From Verrucomicrobiota bacterium JB022 (GTDB lineage Bacteria > Verrucomicrobiota > Verrucomicrobiia > Opitutales > Oceanipulchritudinaceae), in contig JAUTCQ010000013.1 in the NCBI GenBank assembly GCA_030673845.1, positions 226,001-290,000 on the forward strand: a stretch of 64,000 nt of DNA, written 5' to 3'. Below, in pieces: positions 54,576 through 62,729 of this stretch. Position 1 is the first letter of the stretch, and each line of letters opens with the position of its first letter. The translations under genes were made by a program, and so were the position numbers. The notes under the pieces are model-generated. The model was not told the DNA's origin and ran no database searches. It saw only the letters and a program-made list of their open reading frames with translations.

Positions 54576-55235
54576 ATGGACAAGACTGCCGTACTGATCG
54601 ACGGATCCTTCTTCCTGCGTCGCTACCGCCGGCTGGTAAAGCCGCGCGGCGGCGATGCGCTGGCTACCGCACGCTACCTGCACTGGTACGCGCTGCAGCA
54701 CGCCAACGACGAAGGTGCCACTCTCTATCGGATCTTCTATTACGATTGCCCGCCCCTCAACCGAGTCGTGCAGGCCCCCATCAGCGGGCAAGAGCTCGAC
54801 TTTGGGGCGTCCGGCGAGGCCGACTTCCGCCGCGAGCTCTTCAGCTCGCTCAAGCGGCAACGCAAGCTGGCCATCCGACTCGGCGAGCTGCGCGACGGTC
54901 GCCGCTGGAATCTGCGGCCCGATGCGATGGAGCAGCTCCTGCGAGGCGACATGACGATCGAGGACCTGGCCGACGAGCACTTCAGCTACGACGTGCGCCA
55001 GGACCACCTCGATACCAAGATCGCCCTCGACATCGCCTCGCTCGCCCTTAAGGGCCTCGTGCAGCGCATCGTGTTGATTTCCGGCGACAGCAACTTTGTC
55101 CCCGCCGCCAAGCTGGCCCGGCGCGAAGGCATCGACTTCGTGCTCGACCCCATGTGGTCCAAAATCTCCGAAGAACTCTTCGAACATATCGACGGCCTCA
55201 AGACCTTCATCCAGAAGGCCGACGACGACGCCTAA
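54576..55235 (+). CDS. NYN domain protein, putative RNase
   Basis: 219 residues. PIN-like NYN/LabA fold: first strand VLIDGSFFLRRYR with Asp9, DTKIALDIASLAL with a central acid, and LISGDSNFVPAAKLARREG with the third acidic site. These three carboxylates would bind metal for RNA cleavage. It sits between sufB (20-base gap) and sufD (31-base gap), so it is part of the suf transcript, which is not usual. Target RNA unknown. Confidence 0.85.
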   Translation: MDKTAVLIDGSFFLRRYRRLVKPRGGDALATARYLHWYALQHANDEGATLYRIFYYDCPPLNRVVQAPISGQELDFGASGEADFRRELFSSLKRQRKLAIRLGELRDGRRWNLRPDAMEQLLRGDMTIEDLADEHFSYDVRQDHLDTKIALDIASLALKGLVQRIVLISGDSNFVPAAKLARREGIDFVLDPMWSKISEELFEHIDGLKTFIQKADDDA

Positions 55236-55266
55236 ATATCTCCCTCCCGATACCTTTTTTGATCCC

Positions 55267-56595
55267 ATGAGCGATTCATTGACCGCCCCCGCCGACAATC
55301 TGGCCTCGCCCGAGGTCTTCCGCCAACGCCAGCAAAGCCTGGCCCTGGCCGCCGAATGGTTTGTGGAGCGTCAACAGGAGGCGTGGCAGCGCTACCTCAC
55401 CCTCCCGTGGCCGACGCGCGTCCAGGAAAAGTGGCGCTTTGCCAACCTCAAGGCCGTGCAGGACATCGAGCGCTTTGCGCCCGCCCCCTTCGCCGTGCCC
55501 GAGGCCGACGAGCTGGTCGCCCGCAGCAACGTGCTCAGCGAGACGGCCGGCCGCCTGATCTTTGTCGACGACAACATCGCCGCCCCCATCGAGCTGAAGC
55601 CCGAGCTGGCCCAGCAAGGCGTGATCTTCACCCCGCTGATCGACGCGCTCAACCGCTACCCGGAGCTGGTCCAGAAGTATTTCATGGCCCAGACGCCCGA
55701 GCTGGGCAGCGAGAAGTTTGAAAACCTGCACGTGGCCATGCTGCGCGCCGGTGTCTTCCTCTACGTGCCCAAGGGCGTCGAAATCAAGGAGCCCTTCGCC
55801 GTCTACCACTGGACGAAGCAGGACGGCACCGCCATCTTCCCGCACACCATCGTCGTGTGCGAAGACAACGCCAGCGGCACCCTGGTGGAGTTCCAGAACG
55901 GCGCGGCCGCCGACACCGAGCATCTGGTGATCGCCAACGCCCACCTTTACGCCGGCAACGGCGCCAAGCCGCAGCACCGCATCATCCAGAACTGGAACGA
56001 GCGCACCCTCAGCTTCCAGCTCAACACCAGCAACGCCCAGCGCGATGTGGAGAGCAAGCAGGTGATCATCAACGTCGGCTCCAAGCAGGCCCGCCAGGAG
56101 ATCCACGGCAAGATCTTCGGCAGCGGCAGCAACGTGGAGCTGTATTCGCTCGGCGTGCCGCGCGGTGAGCAGGAGTTTGACCAGCGCACGCTGCAGACCC
56201 ACATCGCCCCCAACAGCCGGAGCGACCTGCTCTACAAGAACGCCCTCAGCGACGACACCCGCACCATCTTCAGCGGCCTGATCATCGTCGAAGAAGGCGC
56301 GCAGCAGACCGACGCCTACCAGACCAACAACAACCTGATGCTCAGCGACAAGGCCGAGGCCAACAGCCTGCCCGGCCTCGAGATCGGCGCCAACGACGTC
56401 AAGTGCTCGCACGGTGCCACCAGCGGACGCATCGACGACAGCGAGATCTTCTACTTCCTCGCCCGCGGCATCCCCCGCAACAAGGCCCAGGAGCTGATGG
56501 TCTTCGGTTTCTGTGAAGAAATTCTGGAAAAATTCAATAACCAGGAACTCGCCACCTTCGTCCGCGACCTCGTCACGGCTAAGTTTACAGCGTAG
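55267..56595 (+). CDS. sufD: Fe-S cluster assembly protein SufD
   Basis: 442 residues. SufB paralogue that completes the SufBCD scaffold. EKWRFANLKAVQDIERFAP near the N-terminus (the visible WRFAN block), FLYVPKGVEIKEPFAVYH, and the C-terminal signature VKCSHGATSGRIDDSEIFYF plus LARGIPRNKAQELMVFGF. Start ATG 55267; an earlier in-frame start would overlap nyn. Last gene of the operon; a strong hairpin terminator follows. No sufS or sufE/U is seen here. Confidence 0.96.
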   Translation: MSDSLTAPADNLASPEVFRQRQQSLALAAEWFVERQQEAWQRYLTLPWPTRVQEKWRFANLKAVQDIERFAPAPFAVPEADELVARSNVLSETAGRLIFVDDNIAAPIELKPELAQQGVIFTPLIDALNRYPELVQKYFMAQTPELGSEKFENLHVAMLRAGVFLYVPKGVEIKEPFAVYHWTKQDGTAIFPHTIVVCEDNASGTLVEFQNGAAADTEHLVIANAHLYAGNGAKPQHRIIQNWNERTLSFQLNTSNAQRDVESKQVIINVGSKQARQEIHGKIFGSGSNVELYSLGVPRGEQEFDQRTLQTHIAPNSRSDLLYKNALSDDTRTIFSGLIIVEEGAQQTDAYQTNNNLMLSDKAEANSLPGLEIGANDVKCSHGATSGRIDDSEIFYFLARGIPRNKAQELMVFGFCEEILEKFNNQELATFVRDLVTAKFTA

Positions 56596-56622
56596 AACCT
56601 GCTGATTCACAGTGCTTTATGA

Positions 56623-56657
56623 ACGGGCCGATCTCCGCAATGGGGTCGGCCCGTTTT
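56623..56657 (+). terminator. suf operon terminator
   Basis: ACGGGCCGA (56623-56631) pairs with TCGGCCCGT (56646-56654), with extra CTCC/GGGG inner pairing, then TTT. Confidence 0.88.
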
Positions 56658-56741
56658 GCGTCGGGATTTCACGGGAGTAGCGTTGAGCGAACAAAGATGG
56701 GTAGCTGTTATATTTTCTGGGCGTTAGTCGGCTCTATAGTG

Positions 56742-56995
56742 GCACCCAAAGGGTGCTTTTCCAAAGGGAACGTAAACCGGAAGTCGCCTGCGGCGAAATC
56801 CGGCTAGTCCGCTGGCATCCCATAAAGGGATGCTGATGCTGTGCTAGCCCTTCATCGGAAGCATAGGTAAGAGACCCCGCGCACCCGCAAGGGTGCCAGC
56901 TGATAGCCGGATGTCGGAGCCGGAGCGACGACTTCCGGTAGGCCACAAAACAAGATGCATCCGTCAGGATGCCAGCGGGTAGTCGGGCAACGAAG
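56742..56995. repeat. palindromic interspersed repeat array, copy 2
   Basis: Four hairpins of one type: GCACCCAAAGGGTGC (56742-56756), GCATCCC...GGGATGC (56815-56833), GCACCCGCAAGGGTGC (56881-56896) and GCATCCGTCAGGATGC (56957-56972). The third is followed by CAGCTGATAGCCGG and the fourth by CAGCGGGTAGTCGGG, matching CAGCGAGATAGCCGG at 46.2 kb. No gene lies in this stretch. Confidence 0.75.
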
Positions 56996-57015
56996 CTCCA
57001 TTACCGCTCGCTATT

Positions 57016-57252
57016 TTGATGGCTTTGCCCGCCCGCCTTGACGCCCCGACGCCACATAGCACAATGAGAGGCATGGGCGGCGCGGAATCCATAGAGTCTG
57101 ATTACATGGAGATCGGGCCTCATGGTCTTCCACGGCTTAGGCGCACATTGACCAGTAAGGTGACATCCGAAATGATTTACCAGCTGCTGGAAGAGGCAGA
57201 CGTCGAGGATTTGCAACGGCATCTGGACCTTCGGAAGGAAAAGAAAAGTTAG
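57016..57252 (+). CDS. hypothetical small protein
   Basis: Up to 78 residues; the C-terminal half (LTSKVTSEMIYQLLEEADV, then EDLQRHLDLRKEKK) looks like two amphipathic helices, but the N-terminal part may be non-coding and a shorter start at 57106 (MEIGPHGLP) is possible. No family known. It lies right after the palindromic repeats and ends 69 bases before the ThuA gene. Confidence 0.38.
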   Translation: MMALPARLDAPTPHSTMRGMGGAESIESDYMEIGPHGLPRLRRTLTSKVTSEMIYQLLEEADVEDLQRHLDLRKEKKS

Positions 57253-57320
57253 TTTGTCTCTACTTTCCCCTCACGCTCCCGAGCTTGCGGTACCGTCGTG
57301 TCGGCCATAAGCTCGGCTGC

Positions 57321-58055
57321 ATGCCCCGAATCTGTTACCTCATGTGCCTGTGCGGTCTGCTGGCCGCGTTTGTCCGTGCTGCCCCGGCGGACACCGCCGA
57401 CTTTAGGATCCTCGTTTTTACCAAGACCGAGGGCTTCCGACACTCGTCGATCCCGCACGGCGTGGCGGCACTGGAAAAGCTGGCGCGTGAAAATGGTTTT
57501 GCGCTCGATCACACCGAAGACGCTGCCGTGTTTACACCCAAGCGGCTTCGGCAATATCAGGCGGTCGTCTTTCTGCTCACGACCGGCAACGTGCTGGACG
57601 AATCGCAGCAGCAGGCGTTGGAGCGCTATATCCAGGCCGGAGGCGGTTACGTTGGCATCCACTCCGCCAGCGATACGGAACTGGAGTGGCCGTGGTACGC
57701 GCAACTGGTCGGTGCGCAGTTCCGGGATCATCCCGCAATTCAGGAGGCCGACGTGATCCGCATGGACCCGAGCGATCCCTCCACCGCGCACCTGCCCGAC
57801 ACTTGGACTCGTACCGACGAGTGGTACAACTTCCGTGCCGCCCCCGATCAGGACCAGCTCCACCTCCTCCTGCGGCTCGACGAGTCGACCTACGAAGGGG
57901 GCAAAATGGGCGAGCTGCACCCGCTCAGTTGGCGACAGGAGTACGACGGCGGCCGCAGCTGGTATACCGCCATGGGCCACACCGAGGAGAGCTACGAAGA
58001 ACCCAAGTTCCTCCAGCACATCTTGGCAGGGATCCGCTACGCGGCTGGCAAGTAG
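57321..58055 (+). CDS. ThuA domain protein, exported
   Basis: 244 residues. Signal peptide (YLMCLCGLLAAFVRAAPA), then a ThuA-like, class I glutamine-amidotransferase-type fold: RILVFTKTEGFRHSSIP, VVFLLTTGNVLDESQQQALE, YIQAGGGYVGIHSASDT and YTAMGHTEESYEEPKFL, all hallmarks of ThuA. Such proteins are abundant in Verrucomicrobiota and Planctomycetes and are linked to sugar utilisation, but the reaction is unknown. ATG 57321 is preferred to a longer start at 57285, which lacks the signal peptide layout. Confidence 0.9.
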   Translation: MPRICYLMCLCGLLAAFVRAAPADTADFRILVFTKTEGFRHSSIPHGVAALEKLARENGFALDHTEDAAVFTPKRLRQYQAVVFLLTTGNVLDESQQQALERYIQAGGGYVGIHSASDTELEWPWYAQLVGAQFRDHPAIQEADVIRMDPSDPSTAHLPDTWTRTDEWYNFRAAPDQDQLHLLLRLDESTYEGGKMGELHPLSWRQEYDGGRSWYTAMGHTEESYEEPKFLQHILAGIRYAAGK

Positions 58056-58076
58056 TGTTGCCGCCCGCCGCTCGTC

Positions 58077-58382
58077 ATGTCATGGTTGAAGCCTATGAGC
58101 AACAGGACTTGGGCATGCCTTAGCTGTGGTAAGACCTATCGGCGAAATCAGTATTTGGCTGAGGCGGTGAAGTGTGGCCTTTGTGGAAGTGAGTGCGAAT
58201 ACGTCCACTGGAAGATTCATATCCCATCTCCGCAAAACAAGCGTCGCTGGAGGCGATTCTGGAATACATATCTGAACGAAAAGTCGGCGCTTCGGGCTTG
58301 GGCTCAGCAAGGAAGTGAGCAGGCAGTGGAATTGAAGCTACTCAATATGCGTCTCAAGCCAGCGAAGCGGCGTCATCGCTGA
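58077..58382 (+). CDS. small zinc-ribbon protein
   Basis: 101 residues. Two CxxC pairs, WACLSCGK and VKCGLCGS, 18 residues apart, indicate a zinc ribbon; the rest is basic (NKRRWRRFWNTYL, KPAKRRHR) and could bind nucleic acid. An inner ATG at 58095 (MSNRTWAC) is an alternative start. Lower GC than neighbours. Not assigned to a family. Confidence 0.6.
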   Translation: MSWLKPMSNRTWACLSCGKTYRRNQYLAEAVKCGLCGSECEYVHWKIHIPSPQNKRRWRRFWNTYLNEKSALRAWAQQGSEQAVELKLLNMRLKPAKRRHR

Positions 58383-58433
58383 ATATGTTCTTTCGCGCCT
58401 CTGCTTTAGGCTCGTTCATCACCCTATCGCACA

Positions 58434-58460
58434 AAAAAGGAGGCGTTTCCGCCCCCTTGG
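58434..58460 (-). terminator. msrB terminator
   Basis: On the minus strand GGGGGCG/CGCCTCC pairing around a GAAA-type loop (one mismatch), followed by six T. Lies 8 bases after the msrB stop. Confidence 0.7.
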
Positions 58461-58467
58461 TCGTACG

Positions 58468-59022
58468 TTACTCTGTCTTTTCCGCGGGCTCGAACTGGAG
58501 CGCGGCGCTGTTGATGCAATAGCGGATGCCGGTGGGCGGAGGGCCGTCGGGGAAGCGGTGGCCGAGGTGGCTGTCGCAGGTGGCGCAGACGACTTCTTCG
58601 CGCACCATGCCGTGGCTGTAGTCCATCTTGATCGCGACCGCGTCCTTCTTCACTGGCTGGAAGTAGCTCGGCCAGCCAGAGCCGGACTCGAACTTCGTGT
58701 CGGAGCCAAAGAGCGGGGTGCCACAGGCGACGCAGTTGTACGTGCCCTTTTCGTGGTGGTCCCAATACTTGTTGTTAAAGGGCTGCTCGGTCTGGCCCAG
58801 ACGGGCGACGCAAAAGGATTCGTGGGAGAGTTCCTGTTTCCACTCTTCGTTGGTTTTGACGACTTTTTCGGGCATGTTCTTATTCTCGCTGGTAGAGGCG
58901 GCAGACTCAACTTTGGGCGCGGGATTGGCGGGAGTCTGGTGGGGGGAGCGCGCCTGAAGGGTGAACCAGCCAAAGACGGCCAGCGAACCCGCGGCGGCGA
59001 GGGCGGGCAGGAGTCGCTTCAT
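58468..59022 (-). CDS. msrB: peptide-methionine (R)-S-oxide reductase, exported
   Basis: 184 residues. N-terminal membrane/signal segment (LLPALAAAGSLAVFGWFTL), a linker, then the MsrB domain: YNCVACGTPLFGSDTKFESG and VVCATCDSHLGHRFPDG hold the zinc CxxC pairs, and the catalytic Cys169 is in IRYCINSAALQF. Repairs methionine-R-sulphoxide in extracytoplasmic proteins. Monocistronic, divergent from the alcohol dehydrogenase gene. Confidence 0.95.
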   Translation of the reverse strand: MKRLLPALAAAGSLAVFGWFTLQARSPHQTPANPAPKVESAASTSENKNMPEKVVKTNEEWKQELSHESFCVARLGQTEQPFNNKYWDHHEKGTYNCVACGTPLFGSDTKFESGSGWPSYFQPVKKDAVAIKMDYSHGMVREEVVCATCDSHLGHRFPDGPPPTGIRYCINSAALQFEPAEKTE

Positions 59023-59168
59023 GCCTGTTAGAACACCTGGCGCGGCGTTTTGTTCCCGTACGCCTCATTTTGGTGATATTGCCCGCTTCGGGTTTACTGT
59101 GGTGCGCGCTGTGCTAAATTTGGCGGCAGACCGACCGGTCCGCGTCCTCACTCAAACTACCTGACCAG

Positions 59169-60167
59169 ATGATCCACGCCTACGCAATCAAGGAAAAGGG
59201 CGGCAAGCTTGAGCCGTTCGAATACGATCCAGGCCCCCTCGGGCCTTACTCCGTTGAGATCGAAGTCGACCACTGTGGCGTTTGCCACAGTGACCTTTCG
59301 ATGACCCAAAACGACTGGGGCATGACGAAGTATCCACTCATCCCGGGGCACGAAGTCTCCGGCCGCATCGGGGCGGTGGGCGAGATGGTCGAACACCTCA
59401 AGGTGGGCCAGCGCGTCGGCCTCGGTTGGCACAAGGGCTACTGCCTGCACTGCGAGCACTGTATGGATGGCGACCACAACCTTTGCCCCGACGCGGCGGA
59501 AACCATCGTGGGACACCACGGCGGATTTGCTGACCGCGTGCGCGCGCAGGCTACGGCGGTGTTCCCGCTGCCGGATGCGCTCGACCCGGCTGATGCGGGT
59601 CCGCTGCTCTGCGGCGGCATCACCGTTTTTCACCCGATGGTCGAGTTTGGCCTGCGCCCGACGGATCGCGTGGGCGTGATCGGCATTGGCGGTCTGGGAC
59701 ACCTGGCGCTGCAGTTTGCCAACGCCTGGGGCTGCGAGGTTACCGCCTTTACCAGCGAATCGAAATTCGAGGAGGCGAAGCAGATGGGCGCACACCACAC
59801 GGTCAACAGCCGTGACGACGACGCGATCAAGCAGCTCGGCAAGCGCTTCGACCTGATCATCTCGACCGTCAACGTGTCGCTGAATTGGGACCAGTTACTC
59901 GGCACGCTGCGCCCCAAGGGACGCTTTCACCAGGTGGGCGCAGTGCTGGAGCCGATGAAGCTGAGCGCCTTTTCGCTCCTGACCGGCCAGAAATCGCTCT
60001 CCGCCTCGCCGGTCGGCAGCCCGAGCAACATCACCAAGATGCTCGACTTCGCCGCCCGCCACGAGATCAAGCCCGTGACCGAGCACTTCAAGATGGCCGA
60101 CGTCAACGAAGCCTTCGAGCACCTCGAAAGCGGCAAGGCCCGCTACCGCATCGTGCTGGACCGGTAG
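59169..60167 (+). CDS. zinc-dependent alcohol dehydrogenase (cinnamyl-type)
   Basis: 332 residues. Catalytic zinc ligands Cys36 (DHCGVCHSD) and His61 (IPGHEVSG); structural zinc loop [18 protein letters not shown](P)-binding [13 protein letters not shown]. The layout matches the YahK/CAD family of NADPH-dependent aldehyde reductases ([15 protein letters not shown] start, [11 protein letters not shown]). Probably reduces a range of aldehydes. Single gene, plus strand. Confidence 0.9.
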   Translation: MIHAYAIKEKGGKLEPFEYDPGPLGPYSVEIEVDHCGVCHSDLSMTQNDWGMTKYPLIPGHEVSGRIGAVGEMVEHLKVGQRVGLGWHKGYCLHCEHCMDGDHNLCPDAAETIVGHHGGFADRVRAQATAVFPLPDALDPADAGPLLCGGITVFHPMVEFGLRPTDRVGVIGIGGLGHLALQFANAWGCEVTAFTSESKFEEAKQMGAHHTVNSRDDDAIKQLGKRFDLIISTVNVSLNWDQLLGTLRPKGRFHQVGAVLEPMKLSAFSLLTGQKSLSASPVGSPSNITKMLDFAARHEIKPVTEHFKMADVNEAFEHLESGKARYRIVLDR

Positions 60168-60194
60168 AGGGCTCTAATCGCCCAACGCGCTCTG

Positions 60195-60306
60195 GGAGTG
60201 CTGCGCTCCGCCCAGATCTGGATTCTGAAGTAGGCTTCTTTTGTTCGCGGAGGTTCGATCTGTGGACGGACTCGCAAAACCAGATCGGTGCAGAGCACCG
60301 CACTCC
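60195..60306. repeat. imperfect long inverted repeat
   Basis: Left arm of 27 bases starting GGAGTGCTGCGCTCC (60195-60221) and right arm ending GAGCACCGCACTCC (60280-60306) match over most of their length, with a 58-base spacer. Lies between the dehydrogenase gene and the trxB terminator; no gene inside. Confidence 0.6.
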
Positions 60307-60346
60307 ATAACTCGCTCGGCCTCGCCGCGATGCAAGGCAGGGCTCC

Positions 60347-60381
60347 AAAAAAAGCCGGACGCCTCGATGGAAGCGCCCGGC
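60347..60381 (-). terminator. trxB terminator
   Basis: On the minus strand GCCGGGCGC (60381-60373) pairs with GCGTCCGGC (60362-60354), one G-U pair, then seven T (60353-60347). Confidence 0.82.
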
Positions 60382-60409
60382 CTGGGTGTAAAATCGACTG
60401 CAGGATCGG

Positions 60410-61342
60410 TTATTCGTGCTCGGCGAGCCAGCGCTCGGCTTCGATTGCCGCCTGGCAACCCATGCCGGCGGCGGTGATGGCCTGGCGGTAGTGCTCGTCG
60501 GCGCAATCGCCGGCCACGTAAACGCCGGGGATGTGGGTGCGCACCTGGCTGCCAGCCTCGGGCACGAAATACCCAGCTTCGTTCAGCTTCAGCGTGCCCT
60601 CAAACGGGGCCGTGTTGGGCGTGTGGCCGATGGCGATGAAGAAGCCGATGCAGGGCACTTCGCTTTCTTCGCCCGTCTCGACGTTTTTCACGACGACGGC
60701 TCGGGTGTTGCCTTGGTCGTCGGGCAGCACGCGCTCGCACACGGTGTGCCAGAGGGTGCGGATCTTCGGGTGCTTAGCCACGCGCTCGGCCATGATACGG
60801 GAAGCGCGCAGCTCGCCGCGGCGGTGGATGAGGATCACTTCGCTGGCAAAGCGGGTGAGGAAGAGGGCTTCTTCCGCCGCGCTGTCGCCCCCGCCGACCA
60901 CGACCACCGGCACGTCGCGATAAAAGGCTCCGTCGCAGGTGGCGCAGGTGCTCACGCCCTTGCCGCCCCACATTTCCTTTTCGCCGGGGATGTGGAGCAC
61001 TTTGGGGCTCGCGCCGGTGGAGATGATGACGGATTGAGCTTCGAAGGTGCGGCCGCTCTCGTCGGTCAGCTTGCGGGTGGGGCCGCTGAAATCGACGCTC
61101 TCGATGCGGGCGTATTCAAAACGCGCGCCAAAGCGGGCGGCCTGCTGACGCAGCTTGTCCATCAGTTCAAAGCCGTTGATGCCCTCGGGCCAGCCGGGGA
61201 AGTTCTCCACGTCGCTGGTGGTCGTGAGCTGGCCGCCGGGCTGGCTGCCTTCGAGCACGAGAGGGTTGAGGTTGGCGCGGGCGGCGTAGATGGCCGCCGT
61301 AAGGCCGGCGCAACCAGTTCCAAGTATGATGATCTTTTCCAT
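60410..61342 (-). CDS. trxB: thioredoxin reductase
   Basis: 310 residues. FAD-binding [18 protein letters not shown], redox-active [13 protein letters not shown]-binding [16 protein letters not shown], and the C-terminal [10 protein letters not shown]. The N-terminal motif is GTGCAG where GxGxxG is expected, which it satisfies. Reduces thioredoxin with NADPH. Ends at 60410 ahead of its terminator; single gene on the minus strand. Confidence 0.96.
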   Translation of the reverse strand: MEKIIILGTGCAGLTAAIYAARANLNPLVLEGSQPGGQLTTTSDVENFPGWPEGINGFELMDKLRQQAARFGARFEYARIESVDFSGPTRKLTDESGRTFEAQSVIISTGASPKVLHIPGEKEMWGGKGVSTCATCDGAFYRDVPVVVVGGGDSAAEEALFLTRFASEVILIHRRGELRASRIMAERVAKHPKIRTLWHTVCERVLPDDQGNTRAVVVKNVETGEESEVPCIGFFIAIGHTPNTAPFEGTLKLNEAGYFVPEAGSQVRTHIPGVYVAGDCADEHYRQAITAAGMGCQAAIEAERWLAEHE

Positions 61343-61425
61343 TGCGGCTGTCTTCGGGACGTAAGTAGGAGAAGCAGTTCGGTCAGATTATTCCGTAAAG
61401 TGAATAAAGGCAAGCGGGCGCCTGC

Positions 61426-61890
61426 TCAGGCAAAGTAGTTCTTCGTGTTCAGGTGCACATTCGGGTCGGCCAGCAGCCTGCTGGGCGAGAGCCAGCGAAA
61501 GGAATGGTGCTGGTCGTCGGGGCGGATGGCGGCGGCCTGCTCTGCGGTGAGGCGGAAGCGGTGGCCGAGGCACACGTAGTGGGTCGTCACCCCCGGCTCG
61601 TGCAGCGCGTTGTCCGGGTAAAAATGGTCGTAGGCGCCCAGCAGTTCGGCATCGCGGCGGTGCAGCTCGATGCCCAGCTCGCGTTGGCTGATGCGGCGGC
61701 AGGCCTTGTCGAGCGACTCGTCTTTGCGTACGCGGCCGCCCGGGGCGAACCACCAGTCGCGTGCGGGCGAGTTGAGGCGCAGGCCCACCAAGGTCTTGCC
61801 AGCGGGGTCGAGCAGCACCAGGTCGATCGAGACCAGGGGCGTCGTCCGCAAGATGTGCAGGAAATCGGTGGGGGAGAGGTCGCCAGCCAT
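61426..61890 (-). CDS. Nudix hydrolase, GDP-mannose mannosyl hydrolase type
   Basis: 154 residues. The Nudix box GGRVRKDESLDKACRRIS-QRELG lacks the second Glu of a standard box (Arg-Ile-Ser in place of Arg-Glu-x), as is characteristic of GDP-mannose mannosyl hydrolases, which split GDP-hexoses by attack at sugar carbon. Flanking WWFAPGGR and the C-terminal HSFRWLSPSRLLADPNVH also fit that group. ATG 61890 chosen over 61983 because the extension runs through a terminator hairpin. Confidence 0.82.
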   Translation of the reverse strand: MAGDLSPTDFLHILRTTPLVSIDLVLLDPAGKTLVGLRLNSPARDWWFAPGGRVRKDESLDKACRRISQRELGIELHRRDAELLGAYDHFYPDNALHEPGVTTHYVCLGHRFRLTAEQAAAIRPDDQHHSFRWLSPSRLLADPNVHLNTKNYFA

Positions 61891-61937
61891 CTTGCGACGC
61901 TGGCAGTGAGCTTGCGGATGGGCAAGCCCGAGCGCAC

Positions 61938-61974
61938 AAAAAAACCGGCTCAAGGGGGGGTATCCTGAGCCGGT
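61938..61974 (-). terminator. hairpin terminator upstream of the Nudix gene
   Basis: On the minus strand ACCGGCTCA (61974-61966) pairs with TGAGCCGGT (61952-61944), then seven T. It is 48 bases upstream of the Nudix start codon and has no recognised gene feeding it. Confidence 0.75.
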
Positions 61975-62171
61975 CTTTAGCACTTTGGAGGTGTATCTAA
62001 CTACCTGAACAATCTAAGGCTTGAACGAACTAAAACACTATTGTGCTCCAGTTGCCGGAGAGTACAAGCGAAAACGGTACGGAAGTACAACGTTTTTTTA
62101 ACGCGATTGTTTCCGACGCCGGAAAATGCATTTTTGCTGACGATCCCACCCGCCCGGCCTTCATTAGCCCC

Positions 62172-62579
62172 ATGCCTGCTCCCGAATGCCGCTTTACCTT
62201 CCGCGTGCGCTATGCCGAGACCGACCAGATGGGCACGTTTTACAACGCCCGGGCGCTCGAATGGTTTGAAGTGGGTCGCAGCGAGCTGTCGCGTGCGATG
62301 GGCCTGCCCTACCGCGAGTGGGAAGCACGGGGCATCTTCCTGCCCCTGATCGAGGCGCATGTGAAGTTCCGGGGCCGCGCCCAGTACGACGACCTGCTGG
62401 AGATGCACGTGACGGTCGTGCCCGAACGCTCGGCGCGCCTGCGCTTCAGCAACCACGTCTGCCACGCCGAAAGCCGCCAGCCCGTGTGCGAAGGCTACAC
62501 TATCCACGCGCTGATCAACCCCGAAGGCCGCCCCGTGCGCATCCCGGAGTGGATCCGGGAGGTGTTGGGCGAGGAGTAA
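62172..62579 (+). CDS. acyl-CoA thioesterase, YbgC/4HBT hotdog family
   Basis: 135 residues, hotdog fold. RYAETDQMGTFYNARALEW carries the catalytic Asp region of 4-hydroxybenzoyl-CoA thioesterases; VKFRGRAQYDDLLEMHVTV and VCEGYTIHALINPEGRPVR follow the family. Hydrolyses acyl-CoA thioesters; chain length unknown. ATG 62172 selected because the 43 extra upstream codons do not resemble the family. Confidence 0.92.
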   Translation: MPAPECRFTFRVRYAETDQMGTFYNARALEWFEVGRSELSRAMGLPYREWEARGIFLPLIEAHVKFRGRAQYDDLLEMHVTVVPERSARLRFSNHVCHAESRQPVCEGYTIHALINPEGRPVRIPEWIREVLGEE

Positions 62580-62582
62580 TAG

Positions 62583-62724
62583 AATTAAGCAGAAAAAGCA
62601 GAGAAGGACAGAAAAGCCCGAGTTCAAGATCCCTTGGATTCCAGATTTGGAGAGGAAGCGTTGAATCAGTGCCGAATGTGTTCCTCCATTTGGCGACACC
62701 TTTTCTGGCTTCTCTGGCTAATTA
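62583..62724. repeat. second empty inverted pair of 9-10-bp-period repeats
   Basis: Left arm AATTAAGCAGAAAAAGCAGA then GAAGGACAGAAAAG (62583-62616), units spaced 9 and 10 bases; right arm at 62699-62724 reads on the minus strand AATTAGCCAGAGAAGCCAGA then AAAGG. Between the arms there is no recognisable gene. Same architecture as at 17.1-17.6 and 44.7 kb. Confidence 0.65.
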
Positions 62725-62729
62725 CATTC

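Noticed and set aside
56742-56995. CRISPR array considered for the repeated hairpins
   Set aside because: Hairpin spacing is irregular, units are not identical, there are no spacers of constant length and no cas genes.
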